A stretch of 30,707 bases of DNA from Gnetum montanum. Taxonomy: Eukaryota > Streptophyta > Gnetopsida > Gnetales > Gnetaceae. The position numbers were made by a program, and so were the translations under genes. The notes under the pieces were generated by a model. It was not told where the DNA came from. It did no database searches and saw only the letters and a list, made by a program, of their open reading frames with translations. The stretch spans positions 33,090 to 63,796 of the forward strand of contig MNCI01004971.1 in the NCBI GenBank assembly GCA_015680685.1, written 5' to 3'. Every line of letters starts with the position of its first letter. Position 1 is the stretch's first letter. This document shows positions 8,625-20,600 of this stretch, in pieces.

Positions 8625-11600
8625 CTGCAAATCAAAATATAATAGCTTTAAGATTGTTTCCGGGTCAACACAAATATACTTCTGCTTAACTGGGATATGG
8701 CATACCAATGCAAGAACACAGGCTGTAACACCAGTTCCACAAGAAGCGACGATTGGAGATTCAAGTGAAACTCCTGTGCACAACAAATAAACTCATTTAC
8801 AAGTGAATTTATATATATTTTATTAAAACAAAAAGTATGTCTTCAAAACGAAAAATAGACTGTTGAAATCTAAGCCAATCCTGGCAACTTTGGAATCTCC
8901 TCTGGTGTGCTCAGCCTGAAAAGCATGAACCATCAGAGAATAGGGCAAGCAATTCAGTGCTGTTGCGGGCATGGCAGAAGCAAGGGTGATACACTGGTGG
9001 AATTCTCTATGATCAGCACCTACATTGCTCCTCCTAAATAAAAAACTAGCTAGGAATTATAATACTAGAGGTTTATCTGTAAAACGATTGTTGTACCCAC
9101 CGCCCGTGCTTGTATCATAGCTGATTCAACCAGTTCCACAGTCCTCGGAGACAAACACTACATCTCACCATAAGAAATGTATTTGCACATTCCGATACCA
9201 AATAATGAGTGGTGATAATTACCAGAATGGTGCCTACATACCACCAGCAGGCATAAGTTATAGTTACTGGAATTTACAATTCGCCGTCAGTTAATGGTTA
9301 CAAATTGGCATGAATTGAACATCTATCACTACAAACCTGAGTCTTTTCAAGATTTCTATTAACACACGCACATATCAAAAGCTGGACTTGGGATCCAAAT
9401 CTGCTGGCATGGGCTGAGAAACGTCTGGCACAGTTGCTGATCATGCTTTTCGTCTATCGAGATAAGTTTCTTTCAGCAGGTTGTTCCCTGTGCCTCTCCC
9501 TTCTCTCCCTTGACATTAAGTTTTATGGCTCTACAGAAAAATGGCAACCCTCACCCTGATGTAAAAGAAACCAGCATATTCCTACTAGTAAATAGTGTAG
9601 AATTCTAGAGAATGATTTCACAAGCAGCAATGGCCTTTGAATTAGACATTTTAATTTCTTGGAAAATCAAATCATGGAATAATTATCGGGTTCAGAGGAA
9701 ATCATTGGCAATCTGAGACCAAGGTCTATCGGATGAATCCCAGACATTCCATAAAAGAACTAACATTGAGACATATGGGAAGAGGACCCTACTTTTACTT
9801 AGAATCTTTAATAATATGTACATCTTGATCCATATTCTCACTGATTGTTGAAGACTGGCTCGAAGTTGAGACAAAAGCATTATGGTTATAGCAAAGATTA
9901 CAATCTTTGGCATACCAAAAGAAATGCATTAATTCAAGATTTTCACAATGCTTTTTTCATGGTAAACAATCTCAACCTCTTCGTCGATAACAAGACTTTT
10001 TAGAACACGGAAAGTAGAAACCTTAGTTTTACGTGGACATTGATTCAAGACTTGTTTATGAACATTGTAGTGAGAAAGTTTGTATTCTATGTGATTGCTG
10101 GCTTATTCTTTTATCGCTGTGACTGTCAATGATCAATTAGTTCATTTTGTCAGACCTCTTGGAATTGGAACCTAACACAATAATTTTGAAACTTGCAGTT
10201 TACACGTGATGTAAATGCTGCACAGATAACCCCATTCCACAAAAATGATACTATAAGAACAGCATTCATACATGCAGAAAAATGTATCTTGATGATAGGG
10301 GAAATGTTTTAGAAAAGAAACGTGTCCTTAACTCCCATACATGGCATAGTTTACTGAAAGAACAATAAACATGGGCATATACAAAGACTATAAATATAAC
10401 AGCTAAATGAAAACGTTTAGCAGCAAAATCAAACAGTAACAATATATAATAAAATCCCCTAGTTCACATAATACCTTCTTTTGTAAATCTTTCCACAAGC
10501 AAAGAAGAGTCCAGTAACTCCTGGCTCTCATTCAAGACCTGCAAAAAGTCAACAGCCGTTATGAGAAATAATTATCTGTAATATGCACATCCAATCTATA
10601 ACGTATTTACTGTTGTGTAAAGAGATAAAGATGTTAATAAATTTCAAAAGAATATTGATCAATTTCACATGCCAAATGTAAGTTTTGGAAATATCAAACG
10701 CTGGCCCTGAATCGGACATTTATCATCGTTTCTTGATGACGGTGGTAATGAAAATAAGTAAGATGATTGTACCATTTTATCCTACTGCTCCATGCACAAC
10801 TTATCTTTAAGAATAAAAGATCCAGGTTCACAGGTATTATTTCTCCTAGTTTAAGACCACATGAAGATGAAAGCTAATGTTCTTAGCCTATAACCGACCT
10901 TTGGGTTCTCTTCTGTATTTACCATGGACTCGTAGACAAATTGCTAAGTGGGACATCCTATTTATAACTAATATTTTGCAAATCTGTGAATTTGTATTCA
11001 TTTTTTCTGCCTTTTTGCGTATAATCGAAGCACTCATGATATAGTATGCATTTCAATTCAGGGCAATCTAATCTTCAGCAATGATTTGATAGATAAATAT
11101 TTCTTAATGTATGGTTGCTATCAATTTACGTTGTCAATGGCTATGTGTTTTTATCGAAAATACAACTTTGAATTTAAAAAAATAAATGTAAAGATGTCCA
11201 TTTCACCATTGTCCTGTCCAAAACAAAACAAAGAAAATCATATTAAAATAATCATTTGAAATTTCTCTTAAATTTCAACATAGTTTACACCAAAGAAGAA
11301 TAATCATAATATAATTTTTTTTGGTCATTCCAAGCCAACTGAAAATTATGACTACTTTAGCCATATATGTATAGTATATATCTATACTTTGGCCAAGAAA
11401 ACCTTACCCTTCTGAAAAATAAACTTCTAGGATAAATTAAAACATATGAATAAAAAAAATGATGGCCCTGGATTAGCAACCATTAGTGATAATACTCGCT
11501 CTCCCACTTGCCCAATGACGCACATATAATTTCCACAACAAAACTAACTTTTCTCCATTATGAATGCCTAATTATGATGATAAAACTGGTTTCCCACACC

Positions 11601-14600
11601 CCTCTTACAAAACCGGTCTATCTTGTTTCGTTATAAATGCTTGATTACTTTTCATAACAAAGTGGAGCCTTCCAACGTCAATTGGTAATTGGCCTCTTGA
11701 CCAAAATTACTTAAAGACCAGGATCAATCAGATCAGACGTTGAGAACAGCAGCCAGTTACCTCACTGAAAGGAAAACATTTGCTTCCAGGAACATGACCA
11801 GATCGAACACCTTTCCGAGGTTCTAGAGCAGTACCATCGAACCTGGAAAATAAAACAGAACATATCCATCAACAAGATATCTTACTTCATTAAAAATCAA
11901 AATTCTTTCAATGATACAACCAATATTAAACCCTTGTTTCTGTGTAAAAGATTCACTACCGCTCGCTACAACATCAAGTCCCTCAAAAGAATTTCTTTAT
12001 CACAATTTTTGTCACGTACACTACTATTATTATACCTTCCCATACATTGACCAAAATGTTGGTCATTTTTTCCAAGTTATTTTGTATCAAATAAACTTGA
12101 ATCTCTTATTTGCAGATGCCCCTAGGAATCCAAACACTATCTTTTACCGGACAGCTTTTCATTGTCAATTTGGTACCCATTTATGTTTAAAATTTTGCCA
12201 AAAAAAAAAAAGAACTTTACCATATAATCTAAACCCTTGAATTTTAACTGGAAGCCTTCCACTTGATACCAACATCCATTTTAAGTCCACTATACACTTA
12301 ATATTGACAAGTGCTTCAACAAGTACCCATCACCTATCCATATACATACATAAGGTTCATAAACAAAAAAGAACGTATTAAAATAAAAATTTCAGTTAAT
12401 CCGTCCATGCCTTTGTATCTTTTCCAGTTATATAAGGCACCAAAAAGTGTTATCTCTATTTTTAAAAAACAATTGGGCATTCTTTTATCTCGTCCACTTC
12501 ATTGTCTTGAACCTGTCATAACAAATCTTGGAAAAAATATTTGTAAACAAAAAGTACCACACGTTCAAAAGTTAATATACTTTTACTTCTGCAGATAACT
12601 CTCATTCATAAGATGTCACTCCCACAGTAGTAGCAATGAATAGGCATCCAAACATTCTTCATAGGACTGTAACACCTTCAAATCCCGTTGGAAACAATGT
12701 GCTCAAGATTCGTCATAGTATTCATGAAGAATTCATATCTTTTAAATTGCTAAATGCCCAGTCCAGCTTTTATGCAATATGCTAACAATAAAAAACCTTG
12801 GAAACTTCTAAAAAATAGTGTTACATGTAACTTTATGATTGCATATGAACGTGTATGCAGAATGATCAAAATCTATGTTTTTATGAAAAATAAGCAACAA
12901 CATCTAGATATAAAAATAAATAAATACCTAGCCTTGCCACGTGCATCAATGTGCTGAAATCGTTTATCTTCTATATTCTGCTTCACCTATTAATAATCCC
13001 ACAGTTGCAACATTATTACCAATAGCTTTAAAACATTTTTGAAAAGTCAGATAAAATGAATACATCAACAATTATTATCTAATCTTACAACTGCATTGCA
13101 TAACAATTAGTTTTAAAACATGAACATAACTAAATATTTCAATAAGTATAAACTTCAGCACCTAACAAGGCAGTATGCTAATCGTAGAAGTTTAATATTT
13201 GAAAATTGAAACCAAAACTGAATATATTCTTAGTCCTAGAAAAATACCTAAGGAATTTATTAGGCAGAACAATTTTACGAATTCAATCAATTTGAAACTT
13301 AACTGTGTAATGACCTAAGGCAAAGCATTACTTAAAAATATAATTATGTCAACACGTAATGCCCTTATATTGGGTTTATTAATCTTAACCATCGCTAGCT
13401 GGGAATGCGATCACAAGACTTTAAAATAATCTCTGGTATTGAAATTGTCTACATAATATTAATTGAATCGATGTCACTGGTAAAGGCTACTAGATATAGT
13501 GTTTAAACAAACATGATATGTAGCTCAAATGGCTAAAACATGACCACAAGCAGAAAACTAGAGTACATCATAATGACAATGTAGAGATTCAAACAAAAAA
13601 GGAGAATAGTTTCACTGTAAGTAAGAATACGCTTGAATGTTGTTCCTCGAACAATAATTACTGATACAGCATGCCAATCAAACAATCATACGAGCCATGT
13701 GCTTTTTCGTTAAAACATGTGGCTTGCTTCCTATAAGTCACAGGTTCAATGATTCAATCCCATTAGGCCACTGAGACATATACAGGCATTATGCAAAATA
13801 GTTGTTGAAATAGAACTGGTCCAATAGATCCATGTAGTCAAGGAGACAGTTAAAATTAGCTTCAGTTTCAGCTTCAGTGATAAATTCAAGATCTTTTTTA
13901 CAAGATTGTTAGCAAAAACAGGAAAAACTTTTTCATTTTCTTAGTGTATACTACAATGGAAATCAACATAATCAATGATATGCTTGTCAAGTGATACCAT
14001 ATTTCATATGATATTTTCCTACGATTGATCAAAGACAATCCTTACCTGTCAACATCAAAGCTGTGTTATCACTTTGAACAAATACTTACTCTATTTGGGA
14101 TAGCAGTTCACAAAAAGCCAGCTAATACATAATATTTTCAATCATAATCTTCCGTACAATTGTTTTTTGTATTTTTCTTGATAAAAGTACTATAATTCAG
14201 GATAGTCAGAAAATAGCTATATGGGACATTATCCAACTTGATTTAACTGTAGCCTATTTTCATTATAGGTTCTTTGCATATTTTCAATAATGCTCCGAAG
14301 GCAAATTTTGATCTAAAATAACTTGAAAAAGACCACCCATGTTACTAAGATCTCTTTATTTTAGAACTTTAAACTAAGTTTTAAAAATCAGATCAGACAG
14401 GGCAATTGGGGACACCATTGTTAATTGGATCTGAAAATTAGACATCTCTAAAAGTTCCAAAAATAAGAAAAATTCAGGAAAACAATGACATGAATTTTTC
14501 CTCGAAGAAAACAATTTTTGTGTGCTTTCTAACATTGTAAAGCAACAAGGAAAGGCATGCTGAAGAAGACAGGACTTTGCGGGCCAGGGCATTGCGGGAA

Positions 14601-17600
14601 GAGCAACAAATGAAGACTAGACTTGATCAAGCACAGGAGTCAAAAGCCGGACGCTGGCTTCAGGAGGGACACTGCCCCTACAGAATTATGGGGATCAACA
14701 TCAATGCTTCTTGGACTAATCTTCGTCATTTTATCTGCTCTGTTGCTGTGGGGTTTCACCCAGACAAAATCAGGGATAAACCTGAGGTGGCTCGATGGAA
14801 GATGAGGGAGTTTCTATCCTTCCAGGAGGCAACGAATTTTGTGGCATCAACGCAGCAACGAGAGATTCTTGATCGGGTGCACTTTAGAGTGCTGCCCACC
14901 TGCAGTTGTTCTGGCCTGCCTCACCACACTTAAAATGGGCCTGGTGTCAGGTGTGGCGTGTGCTGGGGGGTTGTCACGGCCTCCTTGGTGTGGGGTTTGG
15001 GTGGGTCCTTGTTTGTCTGGTGGGTGCAGCCCTGTTTTGCTGTTGTGCTCTGGGTGTCGGCCGCTGTGCCTTTCTGGGGCTGTTTTCTTGTTTTGGGATA
15101 GCGCAGGTTGCAAGTTGAAGGGTTTCTCGATAGGGACCCTCTGCCTCTTTTGGTAATTTTGCTTGTCGGGACTGATGCATTGTCCCCTGGGTTAGGGGGA
15201 TCGTTCCTTATCCCCTTGGGGGGACTGGCCTCCCCTGGGTTTGGTTTAAGGTCATGTTTGTACATTTGCCTTTTTTAATTTAATTTACCCGACCTTTTTC
15301 CAAAAAAAAAGAAAAAACATTGTAAAGCATTAGCAAATTTATGTTACAGGTTATATGAAACTCTTGACATTGTTCATGATATTAAACTACATAAAATCAT
15401 TAAAAAAACCAATGTTATACAGTGCAGTCATTTTTTTAGCAATGATGCTATCTATGTTTAGAAATCCACAGCGCAAGCATTCATAGACAAGTAACCTCCA
15501 ATAGATACACATAATGGATGTCAGAATTTGATAGTTGATGTGTAGTACTAACGCCAATTTTTCCTGACAGACCAGTTGGTGGGGAAAAAATTGAAATATA
15601 GTTGGTTAGTGTAGTTCCCAGATGTGGGTGGGCATCCCAGGGTGGACGGGGGTGCTAAGCATAAGCCCAGTTGTTTTAAGTTTTCTAATTGAAGCAATTT
15701 CACATAAATAAAATTGTAGGCATTTTTGAAAAAAGTCCTATTCTGTTTTCCTCTGTTTTCCTCTGTTTCAATACATGGATTTGACTCAAAACAACTTAGA
15801 TGTATCATGAGTACTTCATAGATCAACTCACAAGTTCACCCTACTTACCTTCTTCAATCTTGTTTTCCATACTTCAGGCTCCTTTTGGATGTTGGGCATC
15901 CTTGGCAATCTTGCAACTCATGAGCATTTGCTCACAACTGCTTCTTTAACTTCATGAGTTCTTTCCCCAATCAATTCACACCACTTAAATTAACAACTTC
16001 TTAGTCCTCATGGCTCCTTTTGGATCTTCAGAGGGCATTTCTAGGTCACAACCATTTGGTGTTCCTCCTTCCTATTGTATCTTCTTCTCTACTCCATGTT
16101 ATTCCATGATGCTACTTGCAATGTTATTATTAACAACCTATATCTTTCATGAACTAGTGTGTCTATTCACAAACCAGTATGACTTCTTTTTTAACCCACT
16201 TCATAAGTTGTTCATTAAGAAATTAATGATAAAACACTCAACTTACGACCATAATCTAATATACAGGTCTCAGCATACCCCTTGGAATCAAACCCATTAC
16301 ATGCATATCACAAGCCATATGCACTAACCAAGTGAGCTATGCCTCACTAGCAGACACCAAAACCAAAATTAACTACTAGTAATGACAATAGTTCCTACAA
16401 GGAGCTCTGCACATTACTCTGACAACCTATGCATCTCTTTACAGATTCATTCTTCCATCACTCTTAACAAATTTCCACACAACATTGTTGTGGCAATTGT
16501 AGTATCTTGAAACAACTTTCCCAGAAAAAATTTGGCCTGTCTGTTATTTGGGTTTGAATGGCTTGAATTTGTAGCGTCTCACCAAATAAGCCCCACAGCT
16601 GGCACATTAAAGGATGTAGAATATTACATGAGAAAGATTTGAAATTATATGCAGAACTTACAGGCTGTGCACTGATATTTTTTTTTCAGTAAATCAATTT
16701 CTGCATGAATTTCCACAATCCAACTATTTTTCAATTTTTAATAACGATCAATCATGATGTCTAAAAAATCATGATCATTTGGCAATTAATCATATGCCTA
16801 AATAATTTAAAAGAATACATCTCATTTGATCAATTTTGGATTGTGAAGGAAGGTGACCTGCAATTAATTGAACAAACATTGTAAGGGTTGCAATGGATTC
16901 AGAGGTCTGTTCAAATTTAATACATTATTGTTCTTAAAGAACTGATTTTTACAGGCCATTTACATTGCATCATCTCATTATCTTCGACCATAGAAACAAC
17001 AGGAAATTAACCTCATATGAGAAAGTAACACAAAATTGATTGAATTGCACTCAAACTAATAAATCAAGGTGTTTATATGACAAGATCTTTGAGGATTACC
17101 TGTTCCAGGCTCCACACAAGCTGAGGTCGAAACTTGGCAATAAAACTTGGAGAACGTAGCTGCTGCAAGAAAACCTATCAATTATCCAACCAAATCTTCA
17201 TGATAGATGAATATAAACCCTTGAAAGAACTGGTACATGTTCTCAAGATAGATGTAATTAATTCTTTTATGTGGACCAATATTAGTAGCTTAAACCAATA
17301 TAGCATAGTAAGCTAGATCAAAGCATCAAATATTTGATATTGTTGGATATTTGTATATTCCTAGTTTTTCACAACTTCTGTTGAACATGAATTATCTTTA
17401 AGACCTAGATTACTAGTTCTAATGTATTATACACACGGATTATGCATCAAGCAAAAGGTAGGCAGCTTTCTGACTTTAGACCAACTTTATACATTGAAAA
17501 ACAACAAAATTGAAGAATACATTTAAATCCCTGATGTGCTAAACCAGTTTTCAAAAGCTTAGGAGAAACGGAGTTTACCATTTAGAAAAGTAAAAATCTG

Positions 17601-20600
17601 GTGAACTAAACAAATTTCATGCACCAACGGTTGTCATGTGTATCCATTAGGTATTTGATCAAACAAACATTCAAACGGTTGTCATGTGTTTCCATTAGGT
17701 ATTTGATCAAACAAACATTCAAACGGTTGTCATGTGTATCCATTAGGTATTTGATCAAACAAACATTCAAACGGTTGTCATGTGTATCCATTAGGTATTT
17801 GATCAAACAAACATTCAAACGGTTGNNNNNNNNNNNNNNNNNNNNNNNNNNNNNNNNNNNNNNNNNNNNNNNNNNNNNNNNNNNNNNNNNNNNNNNNNNN
17901 NNNNNNNNNNNNNNNNNNNNNNNNNNNNNNNNNNNNNNNNNNNNNNNNNNNNNNNNNNNNNNNNNNNNNNNNNNNNNNNNNNNNNNNNNNNNNNNNNNNN
18001 NNNNNNNNNNNNNNNNNNNNNNNNNNNNNNNNNNNNNNNNNNNNNNNNNNNNNNNNNNNNNNNNNNNNNNNNNNNNNNNNNNNNNNNNNNNNNNNNNNNN
18101 NNNNNNNNNNNNNNNNNNNNNNNNNNNNNNNNNNNNNNNNNNNNNNNNNNNNNNNNNNNNNNNNNNNNNNNNNNNNNNNNNNNNNNNNNNNNNNNNNNNN
18201 NNNNNNNNNNNNNNNNNNNNNNNNNNNNNNNNNNNNNNNNNNNNNNNNNNNNNNNNNNNNNNNNNNNNNNNNNNNNNNNNNNNNNNNNNNNNNNNNNNNN
18301 NNNNNNNNNNNNNNNNNNNNNNNNNNNNNNNNNNNNNNNNNNNNNNNNNNNNNNNNNNNNNNNNNNNNNNNNNNNGTTTGCTCTAGTGAAACTCGAAATC
18401 CTTCTCCATTGCTAGGACTAGGCATTGCGCCATCCTTTCTAACATCACGAACAACACTTGCCCAGCTACTCAACAAGGCCTTCTCCTTTCCTTGCGATAG
18501 CTTCCCCTGTGACACTAGCTTAGGAGGCATGGCAAAGCTACCCTTTGGGCCAGGACTAGTAGTCTCCTCATTCTTGCAGGCTTTAACTGGAGACACCCTC
18601 ATCCCAATAGCTGAGGTTGCAGGGATTGAGTTTGGGACCACCACCTTTGGAGTAGGTTCCACAAACCCAGCCACATTCCCTGTAGGCATCACACCACGCC
18701 CTGAATGCCCCTTTTGTTTCACCTTTATCCATCCATTTGCGTTAGCAGGCTTCACGGCCCTAGCCCGTTTGGCTAGACAAACATCAATGGAATGGCTTGA
18801 CTTACCACAAAAGTGACAAGGACCAGTTTTGGTTGTCAGACTAGCCACCTTTGTCAACAAATTCTCGTATTCAACTGCAATGCATTCCTCCCCCGAAGGA
18901 AACACCAGCACAACCTCTTTGAGAACATCCTTTGGCGCCAAAGACCTTCAAATGCAAAAATGTGCAAAACACATGTGCTCTAGAGAGGAAGTGAATTTAT
19001 CCAACGTTATGAACTCCCTGGGTTAGCTCCATGGTCAGTGTAAGATTTTTGGTTTTGGGAGCTGGTTTGTCTGATTTTGGGGATTCTTCCCCCCTTGGAG
19101 GGGCCATTCCTGATGGCCCACCATTTGTAATCTCTTGTTTGTGTTTCTCAGTAATATAATCCCGACTACTTTCTCAACAAAAAAAGAAAAAAAAAAGTCC
19201 TATTCTTAATTATTGCAATGTACTATGCATTCAAGAAAGCTGTCTTACCCTCTGATCATACTGCTTTTACCTTTTTCTATTCTTCTACTTTCTTTGCAAA
19301 ATCCATCATAATCAGGTTTTCATTTATCCATTTTTTTTATTTTCAAGCTGCTACAATTGTGCCCAACTCTTCATCAAGAAGTTGGATAGCTAAATTTCAC
19401 AATAATAAGACATGGTTTATCACCTTTGAATTCAATGCAATAAGCATTGAGGATTATTTCTAGAAAGATTGAGAGATGCAATGTATTTTTCATGATATCT
19501 TCAACAACGTCAACTAGATTTTCATCTTTAGTTTTGAATCCCAGAAATTAAAAGATATAATCAACAACTGTTTCCCATCTTACAATTATATCACATATAC
19601 TCTTATTCTGATTTGGAGGTCAGATTTTCACCCATTACTTTTTGCTCTACAATCCATTCTACATTGATTTGTTATTTTTCATTATTGCTTTTAGTTGTTC
19701 TATCATAGCACCTTTTGATTTGCTGCTATGGTGTTTAATCTAAGACAAGTTTTTCAAATTTATTTGTGTGTTAACCCATCACTTCTGCTTGTTCTTTCAT
19801 CAGAATATTTTGCTTCTCTGGCATTTCCCTCTATTCATGTATCCATCTATAGATTACATCCTATTTTTGAATAAAAGTTTGCTGTTTCTCGTCCATAGCT
19901 ATTTTCTTTTCAAAGGTGGCATTTAGTTGTGTTTTGACTTCTTGCACCTTAGATTTAGTGGATGGAACCATTTAGTCAGCGAAAAACTCTTGACAATGCA
20001 ACCCTCAACCACAACTCTCAGCAAGCAAAAGTGTTGAAAAGCAAAACTCAATTGCAACTCTTGAAAACTTTATAGATATATGAAAGACAAGAACCTCAAT
20101 ACATGGATTTGACTCAAAACAACTTAGATGTATCATGAGTACTTCATAGATCAACTCACAAGTTCACCCTACTTACCTTCTTCAATCTTGTTTTCCATAC
20201 TTCAGGCTCCTTTTGGATGGGGGGCATCCTTGGCAATCTTGCAACTCATGAGCATTTGCTCACAACTGCTTCTTTAACTTCATGAGTTCTTTCCCCAATC
20301 AATTCACACCACTTAAATTAACAACTTCTTAGTCCTCATGGCTCCTTTTGGATCTTCAGAGGGCATTTCTAGGTCACAACCATTTGGTGTTCCTCCTTCC
20401 TATTGTATCTTCTTCTCTACTCCATGTTATTCCATGATGCTACTTGCAATGTTATTATTAACAACCTATATCTTTCATGAACTAGTGTGTCTATTCACAA
20501 ACCAGTATGACTTCTTTTTTAACCCACTTCATAAGTTGTTCATTAAGAAATTAATGATAAAACACTCAACTTACGACCATAATCTAATATACAGGTCTCA

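Larger units (their letters stand above)
12987..17099 (-). other. STR1 intron 7
   Basis: A 4.1-kb intron between exon 8 and exon 7 copy A. It contains a decayed SINE-like piece (13722-13790), a LINE insertion with target duplication (14531-15329) and the left part of the duplicated segment (from 15768) with a SINE head. The remainder is unremarkable AT-rich sequence. Confidence 0.7.
15768..17825. repeat. Duplicated 2.06-kb segment, copy A
   Basis: Matches 20096-22153 at a constant offset of 4328 bases. By eye only three differences appear: TT against GG near 15889, and one A/T in the third minisatellite unit. It contains a SINE head, STR1 exon 7 and four 48-base units, then stops at the N gap. 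Its left border adjoins a short CT-rich filler. Confidence 0.92.

Noticed and set aside
8880-9480. Alternative STR1 exon or second gene in intron 10
   Set aside because: No open frame of useful length with splice sites in phase, and exons 10 and 11 already join without a missing family segment.
11911-12598. Two plus-strand frames of 95-109 codons in intron 8
   Set aside because: AT-rich, no recognisable domain, no supporting splice or promoter signals; chance frames in an intron.
14839-15265. Several overlapping open frames rich in Cys, Gly, Trp or Pro on both strands
   Set aside because: They fall in the GT-rich LINE 3' untranslated region; low AT content keeps all frames open. No motif and no conservation signal.
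16010-16327. 105-codon frame, identical at 20338-20655
   Set aside because: It lies antisense in an STR1 intron, includes the reverse complement of the SINE head, and its identity between copies follows from the segment duplication.
16284-16339. A functional tRNA gene on the minus strand
   Set aside because: Only A- and B-box-like blocks are seen; I could not pair an acceptor stem or anticodon arm, and the B box is off consensus. SINE head fits better.
17629-17825. CRISPR-like array of 48-base units
   Set aside because: Units are contiguous without unique spacers, the array is in a plant intron, and no cas-like gene is present. It is a minisatellite.
17619-18386. Long open frames on both strands across 17.6-18.9 kb
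   Set aside because: They are made of the 3n-length minisatellite plus 550 N; translation through N has no meaning.
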